Source: Phyllostachys edulis
Taxonomy: Eukaryota > Streptophyta > Magnoliopsida > Poales > Poaceae
Reading direction: 5' to 3'
NCBI GenBank assembly: GCA_036346405.1
Contig: CM070562.1
Coordinates: 64,694,195 to 64,758,194 of the forward strand
DNA: 64,000 nucleotides
Both the position numbers and the translations under genes were made by a program. The notes beneath the pieces are model-generated. The model had not been told where the DNA came from. It was given only the letters and a program-made list of their open reading frames with translations, and did no database searches. Each line of letters starts with the position of its first letter. The first letter of the stretch is position 1. Of this stretch, positions 1-10,362 are shown piece by piece.

Positions 1-186
1 CTTCTTGGCTTATTGCTTATTTAGTAAAGTCCTTCTACTATAAAAGCAGTCGGGGGCTAGAGAATATATGAGAACTTCATAAGTCGACAGGATAAACAAA
101 AGAGAGACTTGTTGATGACAGAAAGGTAAGTTTCATACATTTCATAATTCTTATATTACAATTGCCTACTTCTAGAGATCCCCCGG

Positions 187-795
187 CTAGTTGCTGCTTG
201 ACGGAGATCCGACCTCCATTTCCTCTGCAAACTTGTCTCTGAGAGGCTTTACTTCCTCGAAAAACCTGGTCGCCTCATCAGACAAGCAGTTGAAATCTTC
301 TTCAATAGCTTGGAGATTGGTAGAGGGGTCGGAAGCCTTCAGTTTTGCCAAAGCAAAACTAACTCCGCTGGCCGCACCTTCTTTTATTATCCGGGCATAG
401 TTTTCTCTAGTTGTCTTGAGCAGGCCATTGAGATCTTCTAGAAGTTGGTCTAAATAGTTCATTTTCTCTGTTGGATCTCTTAAGGTAGGTAGACTCGATC
501 CTGATCCCATATCAAAGATCATTTTGTTAAGTGCACGGACTTTTCTGTCAAGGTTCTGCACAAGAGCTGCCCCCTTATCTTGCTCAAATTCTAGAGCTTT
601 TTCTGCTCTTGTTACCGCTTGTGTTTTCTCTACAAGTAAACCAAATGGTAAATATTTATGGTTCAAAGAGATACTACCTTGGTCAAGTTTACGACCAGTT
701 ACCTTTAATCTCCGTTTCAAAAGTCTCAGTGACTTCTTTGAGCCTGGTCGTCTTATATGCGATCGACCGATGCTTAGTTTGGCCTTCTTCTTCAA
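187..795 (-). pseudogene. Tat-1 antisense ORF, C-terminal charged/coiled-coil segment
   Basis: An open 202-residue stretch on the minus strand, ending in EVGSPSSSN. It is rich in Lys, Arg, Glu and Leu and looks like a coiled coil, with no catalytic motif. The segment around residues 140-160 (GVSFALAKLKASDPS) recurs in the Tat-2 copy at 30204-30447 (GISFVLAKLKAHDPS), so both are the tail of the same antisense protein. Its N-terminal half lies upstream on the minus strand at 2650-3105. Function of this protein is unknown. It is probably one exon of a decayed, spliced antisense gene. Confidence 0.6.
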
Positions 796-2649
796 GGTTG
801 GTTATTCTGGCTTCTTTAGCCACGATTCTTCAAGCTTTGTTATTTTGGCCCCTTCAGTCATGACTTCTTCTTTTATTTTCTCCAAATCTATCAAATATGA
901 TAAGGGAGAATAATTAATAGAAGAAGAACGAAGAAGAGAAGAAGAAGACAACTTAAGAAGAAAGTCCATACTTTTTAGTTCGGAATGTTTTTGCTCCAGG
1001 TCTTTTATTCACTGGGTCAGTCCTCCGACCACAGTATAATTCTCGACCATGTGCTACACAAATAAGCATTCTTCTTTGAGTTTCTTATAAACTTTTAGAA
1101 AAACTATAAAAGTGGTCGTAGATACTTACCTGAATTGCCACGTCATTATATTCGGTGAAAATCGCATCAGGACCCGTCTTGGCCTGACGGTCTAATATCT
1201 TTCCCCAAACCTCGTCAAACTCCTTATCCTCGATAAATCGAGGGGAAAAAGGGAACTTGTTAGTTTGAGAAGAATTACCAAGTGGCTCGGGCTGGTGAGG
1301 ATCTTGAGGATGTCTACCTCCGAGCCAGTCGAATCACCACAGGATCCTCGGCGAGCTCGGCATGGACACTGCTCGGTGCGCTCGACCACCTTGTCTTCGT
1401 GAGCTTTTCTGAAGAACATTACGATCGATGAGGTTGCCTCGACCCCCTTGTCTTCAGGAGCTTTTTCCTGAAGAATATTCTGGTCGAGGGCTTCTGAAAT
1501 ATCCTGGTCAGAGACGATTGGAACACTAGAAGATCTGCATAAAAAGAAGAAAGGAATATCAAGAATTCAATATACCAAAGGCTTTTAAGGTATGCGCTAA
1601 TATGACTATTTCGTTTGTACATACCTGGTGGATTTTTTGGTTTTGACCTTGAAGCGCGGTGGATTAAAATCTATAGCGCTAGCCTTCCTCTTCTTATCAA
1701 CCGACTTCACCGGTTCTGGACCGGTGGGGCTAGCTAGACCCGCTACGTTCTCCAACCGAAGGTCGGAAGAAATATTCTCGACCAGCTAGTCAAGGATGAG
1801 ATCTCTGACCATCGGGTCAGAGGGTGTAGATTCATCAGCCTCTAAAACAGTTGCTTCATCAACAACTGGTAAGTCTTGAGCGACTGCATTGGAGTCTACG
1901 ATAACCACCTAGATTAACAAATAAAGTTAGTTAGGTGATGGAAATTCTTCATCTCGAATAGACGTTTTTGTTCGGTTATCTACCTCTATATAACCATCAT
2001 CTTGAGTGGTCGTAGGAGTGGTCGGATCGTCAATTGGCTCATAACTTTCAGTGGCCTCGTTGATCCTCAACCCAACTGACTACACATCAAAGAGGATCTA
2101 TGGTAAACCGATCGGAAAACTATAAAGAAAATATGAAAAGTAGTTGATATTTTACCTTAAGTCTCTCTGCCCTCTCTTTTGCGGAAACGACCGCTAAGAT
2201 CTGAGGGAAATCAGCTTTCTCGCCAAGCTCTCCAGCGCAGATCATCCTGATCCGGTTTTTGATCTCATCAGGAGATAGAGCTGTAAGGGTAAACAAGAGA
2301 TTTTAGGATCACAGAAATAGTCAACTAATAACTGGAAACCGGTCGGAATCCTTCAGGACTTACCCTCCTTGGAATCTTTTATCGCATCGTCACGACCAAT
2401 ATACCAGAGCATCGGATATGCTCTGGCCTTCAAAGGACTAATCCGGCGCATGGAAAATTCCTTCACTACATGCTAGGAGGTTAAACCCTTGACATTAAGG
2501 AGTTGGATGGCTTCAACCCATCTTCCCACTTTTCCCTTCTTCTTTGTGGAGGAGTGACATTGTGGGTTCTCGACTGCTTTCTTACCACTATAGTAAAGGC
2601 TGTCATCCTTAGTGACCGTCATATAGAACCAGCTCTTCTTCCATGACGA
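796..2649 (-). pseudogene. Tat-1 antisense ORF, degenerate middle
   Basis: Only short minus-strand frames survive here (for example 1192-1419 and 1419-1622), separated by stops and AT-rich, intron-like stretches. Just below 2650 the minus strand still encodes a tryptophan-rich stretch matching the Tat-2 copy, including RRISPLKARAYPM at about 2420-2460 (Tat-2: RRISPLKKRAHPM). Most of the middle is therefore still recognisable but interrupted by stops. Confidence 0.5.
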
Positions 2650-3105
2650 CTACAAAGACTTTGAGTACATAGGAATATACTCATCAACCTTTCCATCATG
2701 GAGGCGCAAGGTGCACTCTCCAAGCGTTCCGGTCATCTTCCCAGACTTCGTCATTCTGTAGTAGTACTTGAATAGATCTAGAGTTGTAGGAATACCCAAG
2801 TACGCTTCACAGAGGTAGACAAAGACGCTAATATTGGCGATGGCATTAGGAGCCAGATTGATCAGTTCAACTCTGTAATGCTCCAAAACTGTGGGAAGGA
2901 AGGAGTGAACTGAGAGCCTGAATCCGCATTTGATGTATGCGAGGAAAACATGAATTTCCTTATCTTCACCACTCGGAGAATGCTCCACAGCCTCTGATCT
3001 CCAAGAAATCAGATTCTTATCGGGAAGCAACTCGATCTTCTCTAAGCTCTCAAGTTTCTTATCGCTCAGATCAGAAACTGACCAGTTGGTGATTTGATCC
3101 GACAT
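2650..3105 (-). pseudogene. Tat-1 antisense ORF, N-terminal 'putative gypsy-type transposon' domain
   Basis: The minus-strand ATG at 3105 opens a 151-residue frame. It carries the conserved block LAPNAIANISVFVYLCEAYLG at about residues 84-104, followed by LFKYYYRMTKSGKMTG. This resembles the domain annotated in plant genomes as 'putative gypsy type transposon' (Pfam Transposase_28; named from memory, not searched). The Tat-2 copy at 42744-43295 is a clear paralogue (VPNSITLLGMFVYLCEDYLG). The frame ends at a stop after SKSL, where the Tat-2 copy continues into SSWSGWKKRWFHW, so this copy is truncated. Biochemical role unknown; despite the name there is no transposase evidence. Confidence 0.65.
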
Positions 3106-3445
3106 GGTGGAGTTCTTTGGAAGAAGAGATCACAGGAGGTCGGAGGCGGTTTTCTTTTCAGAAGATGAAAAGGGGAAAGCAAAAGGCGTAAAAGTCTTAA
3201 AGCCCCGTGCTAAGGGATTTTATAGTTGCTATCCTTTAACCGCAATCGAGAGTTACCCAAAAGTCCAATGGACAAAACCTTTTTGTCCAACGGACATAAA
3301 AACTCTTCGGTTCCCAAGGCAGGTTCTTAACTTTAAAGTGAACACAGATCATCTCGTATGTCATGACATTAAATGAGGGTCTGCCCGATACGACTTTATC
3401 GGAAGGTGTTCACACGACCTGTTCATTTAAAGTTCGTGGGCTAGC
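3106..3445. other. Tat-1 spacer between antisense ORF and 3' LTR
   Basis: About 340 bases with no convincing gene. A short plus-strand frame (3104-3376) lacks any recognisable motif. The stretch ends in a weak polypurine-like GTGGGCTAG at about 3437, just before the LTR. Confidence 0.4.
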
Positions 3446-4173
3446 TAACGAGGATTAAAATCTCTATGTATTACTTTAATACATAATAAAAGACCATACG
3501 TCTTCGTGGTCGTAACCCCTAAGTCTAACGACCTCACTAGTCATAAGGATTCCAGAGGTTACATAATTGGTACCCTGCTCTGACAAGGTATTGTACATAG
3601 TCTCCGATCAGGTAACTGCTCGTAAGAACCATGAACTAGCATATGGATCTATTCCAGGTATATTCTTTACAGTGTGATGAATATAGCACGTGCTGTATAC
3701 TCCATACCACGCAACGTTAGATAATCTCAAGACACTGACAAACAACCACCGAACGGTTGAGTGTCTCACAGACACTCAACTGCAAAGTGGTTGATACTTT
3801 ATCAGCCATCGCCTCGCTCCGACTAGCCGCAACGCTTCACAACGGATGCCTTCTCCAGGAGCAACTGCCACTTCTTCGGAAGCTATATAAGGATGGAGTG
3901 CGGCAAGAAGGATGATCAGACATCTGATATCGCATCGGGCATCAGAATATAGTAGCGCAATCATCAGATTCATGCTTTGAGTCTGATAAGATAGCATAGC
4001 AAGCATCATACTCAGTGTAACTAGGATTAGTCCTCCGCCTGGTCGTAGGCACCCGCTGTAATAACCAGTTCATATCAATAAAGAGCAGTCCCATTCTCTC
4101 TCAAGAAATCTGTGCCATTTTCTTCTATTTTATTTCGTAAGATCGACGACTCGATCGTCGATAGTTCTATTCA
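3446..4173 (+). repeat. 3' LTR of Tat-1 (approximate ends)
   Basis: The assignment rests on position after the antisense ORF, on a U3-like TATA box, and on a 3' end (TTCGTAAGATCGAC...GTTCTATTCA) that resembles the end of the Tat-2 5' LTR (TTTACGTAAGTTCGGTTCTA...CAGACA). Its length (about 728 bp) is close to the Tat-2 LTR (792 bp). The start is uncertain by tens of bases. It holds one degenerate copy of the GGTCGTA...ACGACC inverted repeat (about 3509-3534) that is arrayed in the Tat-2 LTR. Confidence 0.55.
3884..3892 (+). promoter_or_regulatory. TATA box of the Tat-1 LTR
   Basis: TATATAAGG lies about 290 bases before the LTR end, in the position expected for the U3/R promoter of a plant LTR. 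Confidence 0.45.
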
Positions 4174-4301
4174 AAAACCGTCTGTGATAATTGTGTATCA
4201 CAAACGGTTCAAAAGGAACCGTCTGTGATAAGTTCAACACAGACGGTTCCAAAGGAATCGTCTATGATGAAACGTCCACTATTGCCTGTTTTGTAGTAGT
4301 G
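4174..4301 (+). mobile_element. 3' terminal fragment of a CACTA (En/Spm) DNA transposon
   Basis: The plus strand ends in TTTTGTAGTAGTG at 4301. Its reverse complement, CACTACTACAAAA, is a typical plant CACTA terminal inverted repeat. Inward lie subterminal repeats in both orientations: AACCGTCTGTGAT, CACAAACGGTT, AACCGTCTGTGAT and CACAGACGGTT, within about 80 bases. The fragment begins where the Tat-1 LTR ends, so Tat-1 probably sits inside the CACTA element, whose other end is outside the window. Confidence 0.65.
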
Positions 4302-4382
4302 GTGGTATTGTAATGAAGCGGCTTGGAGAGTTGCAGAAATTAGGGGGGAATCCCCTGAATCATAATCTACTTAAAGTCCTGA

Positions 4383-4478
4383 AGTTTTACCTTAATCCTG
4401 AATAGTAAGCCAAAAGGTAAACAGGTTGCAAGTTTTACCTTAATCCTGAATAGTAAGCCAGAAGGTAAAGAGGTTGCA
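4383..4478 (+). repeat. Two tandem copies of a 48-bp unit
   Basis: The unit beginning AGTTTTACCTTAATCCTGAA and ending AGGTTGCA occurs at 4383-4430 and 4431-4478 with about three mismatches. It lies about 0.8 kb upstream of the RING gene start. Confidence 0.85.
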
Positions 4479-5259
4479 CTCTTTTTCCCCTTAGTGAGTT
4501 TTTCCTGAAGATTTCTCACATAAATGTTTTTAACGAGACAACGATGCAATGCAACTTGTGGATGCAATGTACTCTTTTCTTCGATCTTTTTTCCACTGGA
4601 TTTTTGGGAGGAATTTTAAATATGACATGTGCATAACATGGTATTCGCCCGAGAAGAAGTGTTGAGAAACCCTACATTAGGGATTGATAGACGTAATACC
4701 GAAACTGCCTCGTGTGAGTTTTAGTTTTTAAATAGAACCTCCAAGTACACAGAAAGAGATGATCGATTAATAAAGAGGTTCTCGCATTATGTCTCTATCT
4801 ATTGTCGCTCTCTTAATTCTCTTATTGATGATTGAATTGATTGCCTCCCGGTCATGAAATCGATTATTTAACACCCTCTACAAACGCATCTCTTTCTCTT
4901 TGTCCCCAACAACGTGGCGCTGACCACAGCACGAACGACGCTGATCGTGTCGATCCGACGGCCCAGATCCCCTCCCCTCTCCCCAAACCACCCCCGCGTA
5001 TCCCCCACCGCCTCGCGCTCCGAGCTGGAGGGCAATCCCGTCATTTCCTCTCGCTCCTTCGTCGTCCAGCTCTCGATAAAACAACTGCACAAAACATTTC
5101 TTTCATTTCCATTTAACTCATTTTTTCCGCACCATATTATCCGCTCCGTCGCCTCTTCTAGGGTTTACCTTTTCTCGTTCCGCGGCGTCGCCGGCGAGGT
5201 TGCGCGGTCTTCATCGAGCGAGGTGGTGTGCTGCACCGGGCGGCAAGAGGGCATCAGAG
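4479..5259 (+). promoter_or_regulatory. Upstream region and probable 5' leader of the RING gene
   Basis: No coding feature is supported here; the frames at 4841-5116 and 4914-5408 and their antisense partners are overlapping shadows. From about 4960 the sequence becomes CT- and C-rich (CCCCTCCCCTCTCC-like), as is common in grass 5' leaders. GATAAAAC at about 5075 could be a weak TATA-like element. The transcription start cannot be fixed from sequence. Confidence 0.35.
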
Positions 5260-6828
5260 ATGGGATACGACGCCATGGCCAACGACGCGTCCTCCCCGGC
5301 CTCCGCGGCGGCGGTGGCGCGCGACGCAAAGAAGAAGCGGGTAGGGGGGCTCTCTCTCTGGTTCGATTTGGATTGGGGTGTTTTCGATTGGATGCAGTGG
5401 CGTGCTGATCCGTGGGTTTGGGTGGTGGTGGTTATCGGCAGGGGAACCGGTCGGCGAAGCTGAAGCAGAGCAAGCTCGACGTGCGCCGGGAGCAGTGGCT
5501 GTCGCAGGGTCTGATCTCGCACCCGATTGTTCAATCTTTTTGCTTATCTTGTTGATTTGATCGGGTTTTGGTCGGTTCAGGTGATCTGGGTGTAAAAGTT
5601 GGGATCTTGGTTTGGAGTTGGTTCCGAATTCAATTTTCTACGTTGCTCCTACTCTTTTTGTTGGTGGATTCTGCCTACGGATTGGTTAAGAGTTGTTTTG
5701 CCTTTTTAGGCGACCCTTTTGTATGAATTTAGTGTTGTCGGGTGAGAAAAGCTGTAGTCTTTGTTTCTGGTTAGTTCAACATTTTTTAGTTTTTGATCCC
5801 CTTTGTTGTATTACGTTGGGTTTGGGGATCTGGGTGGGAAAGTTCAATTATTTGCTGATCATTTGATCAAAATCTGATCCGTCTGCTGTTTGGATTGGTC
5901 TAGTGAAGGATGGGAAGGAGGTGAAAGCTGTGGCTTCCCCAGCAGCAGCAGGGGCCAACTCCGGGTCGCCTATCCTTGCTTCCCCACACCCTCCTCTCCC
6001 TCGCCGGCGTGCAGAGACACGGACGAGGGGAGGGGAGCCAGAGGAGGACAAGGAGGCTGGTGGCGCTAGCCAAGAAGTGGGTAGCAGTGAACTCGACTCC
6101 CCGATGCACAGCCCTGTTTCTTACAACTCCCTGGTCGTTGCATGCAGCAGAAGCACTGCTCTGGCAATGGTGGCAACCATAGCCTCAGCAGCGGCAGCAG
6201 TGCATGGTCCAGCTCTCGGAGCGTGAGTGATGCCGAAGATGAGGAAACTGGTGGTGGCGCTGGGGAGGAGGAGGATGGTGTTTTGGACGATTGGGAGGCG
6301 GTTGCTGATGCACTATCAGTGGATAACAACCACAACCACCAGGATTCAGGTCCAGAAGCACCACCAGCTGCTCCTGCGGCTTGCCCAGAGCTTGCTCACG
6401 CAGCAGCAAGGCCAGAACCGATTAAGAACCGGACAAGAGCTTGGAGCCCAGATGATGTATTCCGGCCACAGAGTTTGCCCAGCCTCTCCAAGCAGGCCAG
6501 CTTCCCAGCTAGCATGGGGAGCTGCTGGGTTGGAATGGGGATAGGGGCTGCACAAAAGGGCATCCTCTCACTACCGGTGTCATGCCCTATATGCTATGAG
6601 GATCTCGATCCAACAGATTCTAGCTTCCTCCCGTGCCCCTGTGGATTTCATCTCTGTCTATTTTGCCACAAGAGGATTCTCGAGGCGGATGGACGTTGCC
6701 CTGGGTGCAGGAAGCTGTATAACTCGGCGCCTTTAGGTGGAGAAGAAGAAGCTGGAAATGGACTAGAGACGGTAAATTTAGTGCAGATGCGTCTGTCCCG
6801 TTCTTGTAGTATGGGTCCAAGATACTAG
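5260..6828 (+). CDS. RING-finger protein gene (NOT4/CNOT4-like C4C4 RING), three exons, with apparent 1-base frameshift
   Basis: Exons read as 5260-5340, 5442-5508 and 5904-6828; introns are 5341-5441 and 5509-5903, both GT...AG. Exon 1 starts MGYDAMANDASS. Exon 2 gives GNRSAKLKQSKLDVRREQWL, a basic motif I recall from this plant family. Exon 3 carries acidic Ser-rich sequence (SVSDAEDEE, LDDWEAVADAL), then near the C-terminus a RING-like cluster CPICYEDLD...LPCPCGF-HLCLFCHKRI...GRCPGC with all eight cysteines present. It ends in SRSCSMGPRY. C4C4 RINGs of this type occur in NOT4 E3 ubiquitin ligases, so ubiquitin ligation or RNA regulation is an inference. The exon 3 frame from 5904 runs to a stop at about 6226, while the RING lies in another frame open from before 6142. 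The switch falls around 6130-6139 and fits one missing base. No plausible intron bridges it: GTCGTTGCATGCAG would be only 14 nt. It may be a recent pseudogene, an allele-specific lesion or a sequence error. It is the only ordinary host gene in the window. Confidence 0.8.
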
Positions 6829-7919
6829 ACTTGCAGTTGCAGGGTATGACCTAGTTAAATGTCATAGTTCTTCTCTTTGCATGGTACTGTTTGGTATGCT
6901 AATGTTGTTTGCCTTTTCGTATAAAGAAATGTGAATATTGGCATAGGTGTTGAATCTCAATAGAATGTTCTGTAGAAATTTGGTGTCCTTTTGGATTAGT
7001 TGCGTTGTATGTGATGCATATGTTGCTGAAAGGACCCTTTCTTGTTTATGGTTTCGGAGTTCATAAATAACTGCTGTATGCTGTATAAGGTGTTTGCTAT
7101 TTTACTTATTAAATTTTCTATTCTTATGCCTTGCTTCTCCTATCTTATCTACTAACAGTAAATGTTTAATCAATACTGACTTGTGAAATCCTTACGCCCT
7201 TGGAATTTTCTGCACCCCGTGTGGATTTTCTGATCCTTTTTTATGGTTACAAATTCTGCATGACATTGTTTACAGGTATACTTTTCACAAGCCAATTGCT
7301 TTTGTCTGGTAGTATGATATCTAGGGACAAATATATCTGTTTAGGGACTAATTGAATTTAAATGCTCAAGTGCTCAATATTTACTTGTGTTTTGTCTTCT
7401 TATTTTCTATGAGATGTCACCAAGCAAATGTTTCAGGTTGCTCACCAGTAATTTATCCTGATCTTGCTTTTTCAAGATATCTTGACAGCAAAGGAGCTTA
7501 ATCTCCGTTATGGGAAGTGAGTATGGTGACTTGCTCTTTTTCTGCTAGTTTTTACTTCTTACTTCATAGAACATAAAAACTCCATTGTATAACAGTAACA
7601 TGTAAGGTAACCACAAACCTTGTATGTTCAAATCCATAAAATGATTATTGTCAGATCAGCTTTGATTGAAACGCCCTGTCAATAAGAACTATTTAAATGG
7701 GATGGGATATAGCAATGGTGCTAGTCTGCTAGGTAGGTATACTTCATGTGGTGCATTCTTTTGGTTAGCTGGCTCTTTTTTTGTTGGTCTGGATTTAAAA
7801 GAAAATCTTTTGTTTACCACATTGTGCAATATATTATTCCTAGATTTGAGATTACTATGTGATAAGAGTTGATGGTTTTCATTTCAGTAGCCATTGATTG
7901 ATATAACAAAAAAAAACAA
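6829..7919 (+). other. 3' UTR and downstream region of the RING gene
   Basis: AT-rich sequence after the stop codon, without a convincing ORF (a 68-residue frame at 7666-7872 has no motif). Candidate polyadenylation contexts include CAATAGAATG at about 6958 and ATAAATAACTG at about 7063. A 3' UTR intron is possible but cannot be shown. Confidence 0.35.
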
Positions 7920-8385
7920 TCTATTATATTATTAAAGCGATAGAAAAAGAAGCCAACACGTTCGCTCTCAAGAGCTAGAAATTTCCATGTTAATTGGTGA
8001 AAAAAGATAAACATCTACACCGTTGATTATTGTGGGTTTAGATTATAACGATCTAGATTAAACAAAAAAGTCCATGTCAAATATAATGTAGAAATAAGAG
8101 TCCATTCCAAGTACAATGAAAAATAACTAAAATTCAGAATAAAAATATATTATGTTATTAAAACGATAGACAAAGAAGCCACCACGTTCACTCTCAAGAG
8201 CTAGAAATTCCCACGTTAATCGGTGAAAAAAGATAAACATTTACACCGTTGATTATTGTGGGTCCAGATTATAACGATCTAGATTAAACGAAAGAGTCCA
8301 TGTCAAGTACAATATAGAAATAAGAGTCTATTCCAAGTACAATGAAAATAACTGAAATTCACAATAAAAATAAAATAAAATTTTA
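7920..8385 (+). repeat. Tandem duplication of the Helitron 5' end, about 226-bp unit
   Basis: 7920-8145 and about 8146-8380 align almost throughout. Both carry the terminal TATTATNTTATTAAANCGATAGA, then CACGTTCNCTCTCAAGAGCTAG, CACCGTTGATTATTGTGGG and ATTCCAAGTACAATGAAAA. The second copy lacks the TC start. Confidence 0.85.
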
Positions 8386-8810
8386 CAATTTGATTTCCAT
8401 ATGAATTCAAAGTAAAATACTTAAATAAATAAAATTTGGAACAAAAAAAACATCATCAATTTTATTTCCATACAATTCTAAGTAAAATCCTAAATAAATA
8501 TAACTCGAATAAAAATTAAACCAAAAATAGTAATTGGATTAGTATACAATTTTTTTAAAAAATGATTTTGGAATAAAAATAAAATAAAATTAGCATTTTG
8601 ATTTAGATAGGAAATCCAGTAAAATCTATAAATAAGCGTAATTCGGCATAAAATTAACAATTGAAATAGTTTACGAATTCCAACAAAAAATAATTGAAAT
8701 TAGGGACAACAAATAAACAAAAATTTGTAATTTGATTTCCATCACAATTCCAAAGTAAAATATCTTAATAACTAAAATTTCGAATAAATTAAATATAAGT
8801 TATAATGAGG
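8386..8810 (+). repeat. AT-rich degenerate repeats inside the Helitron
   Basis: A motif like TTTGATTTCCAT...AATTC.AAGTAAAAT..TAAATAA recurs near 8389, 8460, 8600 and 8735. Copies are diverged and spacing is irregular. Confidence 0.55.
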
Positions 8811-8811
8811 A

Positions 8812-9560
8812 TATCGTGAATGGTGTCAGAGGAGACTCACAAAAGAGTGCAATACCGTCGATCTGTCCTACAAGAAGACATTGATTCACAAGGAAGCGAA
8901 TAGCCAAGGCAGTGGCGACGAAGATGAGAACAATTCCATGTTGCCCACCTTAGCCGTTCAACAAGGACAATGTCGTGCTGCTCGCTGGAGCTGTTGAAGA
9001 TAAAGACCGGAGTCAAATGAGCCAATTGTTGTGACGACGAATGGTGAGCATCGACATTGTTGAAGAAGTCAATGGCCAAAGAAACCCGATAATGGGGAAG
9101 ACATAGCAAAGACGAGATGAAGCTTTCACTGAAAGACGAGCTATCGATGATATGTGATCATCAGGTAGCTAGGAGTATGCTATCGTTGGTGAGTGATATG
9201 GCGTCACCGGCGATGGCGATAAGATTCTCCCTATCGTTAGACACGACTAAGGTAGGCATACCGACATTAGTGAAGATAGGAGGTCGTTGCAGTTAGTGAG
9301 GAAACAACATCATCGAGTTGGACAACGTCGAGGAAGAGGAGTAGCCGACACAAGAAAAGAAGACATCGAGCATGTATAACATCATGCATGTGTATATACA
9401 TGTATGCATCCTACGAATAGAAGTATGGATGTACAGAAACAAAGGAGCAAAGAGCTCAGAGTAGAGATAGTGCAACGGTAAGGAATAGGCCTCGAGCCAT
9501 TGGAGAGAGCGCGATGGGTGTCCCGATAGGGATCCACGATATTTGCACGTATATATGTGT
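8812..9560. other. Less AT-rich Helitron interior, possible captured host fragment
   Basis: Composition changes abruptly from very AT-rich to balanced at about 8812. The longest minus-strand frame (8837-9109, 90 residues) has no recognisable domain. Helitrons often capture host gene pieces, but I cannot identify the source. Confidence 0.3.
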
Positions 9561-10164
9561 AGATGTCACAATGGTAATCATTAAGAGATAATTGGAGAGA
9601 AGTAGAAGATAACTATATGGTAGAGTATTGCATCTGAATGGGTAGCAGCTGAGAGATGTCGATCAAGAATTAGGCTTGCTCTTGGAGGTTGAGCAGAAAA
9701 ATTGTGGCAGGGGAAGAGATAGAGGACATACGGTTCGTTGGGAAAACCGACGTAAGGGAAGATAAGTTCAAGGTAGATCGTCCATAGTGCATCGGTATAT
9801 TCGTGGGCAAGGTACTCTAATACCATATAAACTAATAAGATATTTTTTTTGCATACATAATCAATGTATTGCTTGAGATTAACAGAGGTACATGTATATG
9901 CAAACATTTTGGAAAAGAGTTAAGGGCATGCAGCTACATGATGCATACATAATGGAGAGTGGTTAACTTATTATACTCATGATTTTCTTCTATTAAAGCT
10001 CACTTCAATTACGTTACTCAAGTTGTATTTTCCGTTAAGCTTCTATTGTCATTGTTCTAATGTTTATGATATCTTAAAAATCTAAATAGCTATAAGATAC
10101 GTAAATATATTCTGAAGTATCTAAGTTATATCATTTGTCACTACAAACTTTAAAACAAATTTTG

Positions 10165-10193
10165 CCGCGCAAATGCGCGGACCACCTTTCTAG
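10165..10193 (+). other. Helitron 3' terminal hairpin and CTAG end
   Basis: Stem CCGCGCA/TGCGCGG with loop AA, then nine bases, then CTAG. This is the termination signal of rolling-circle transposition in Helitrons. Confidence 0.85.
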
Positions 10194-10362
10194 TTTACCT
10201 CTAAAGTACAGCTCCTTATTGAAAAAGGTACTTCCCTTAGCATATTTCATGCACAATTAATTCTGTCAAGCCAATATATTATCTTTGCTATAAATTGAGG
10301 ATAGCAAAAAGTGCTCTGCATAATCAACAGAATGCTGTAGATGCATATGTTCAAATGACTCC

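Larger units (their letters stand above)
1..4173 (+). mobile_element. Tat-1: 3' part of a Tat-lineage Ty3/Gypsy retrotransposon
   Basis: This is the 3' end of a Tat (Retrand/RIRE2-like) Gypsy element whose pol lies left of the window. It shows, in order: a polypurine-like GTCGGGGGCTAG at about 48-60, a long antisense ORF region (187-3105, minus strand), and an LTR ending in CA near 4173. Tat-2 has the same order after its integrase (GTCGGGGGCTAGG at about 29942, then an antisense ORF from 30204), which supports the assignment. An extra antisense ORF between pol and the 3' LTR is a known trait of Tat elements. The copy is degenerate. Confidence 0.75.
7920..10193 (+). mobile_element. Non-autonomous Helitron, complete ends
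   Basis: The 5' end begins TCTATTATATTATTAAAGC, matching the TC start of grass Helitrons. The 3' end has a 7-bp-stem hairpin CCGCGCA-AA-TGCGCGG (10165-10180), then nine bases, then CTAG (10190-10193). The element sits between A (7919) and T (10194), the expected A^T target with no duplication. Its 2,274 bp contain no helicase or Rep motif, so it would need proteins from elsewhere. The interior has a duplicated 5' end (226-bp repeat), an AT-rich repeat block and a less AT-rich segment of unknown origin. It lies about 1.1 kb downstream of the RING stop codon. Confidence 0.85.

Noticed and set aside
4841..5534. Several overlapping frames around the RING gene start
   Set aside because: Shadows of a CT-rich leader and GC-rich first exons; only the frame of MGYDAMAND joins exons with proper splice sites.
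6130..6143. A 14-base GT...AG intron that would restore the RING frame
   Set aside because: Far below the size of any plant intron; a frameshift is the simpler reading.
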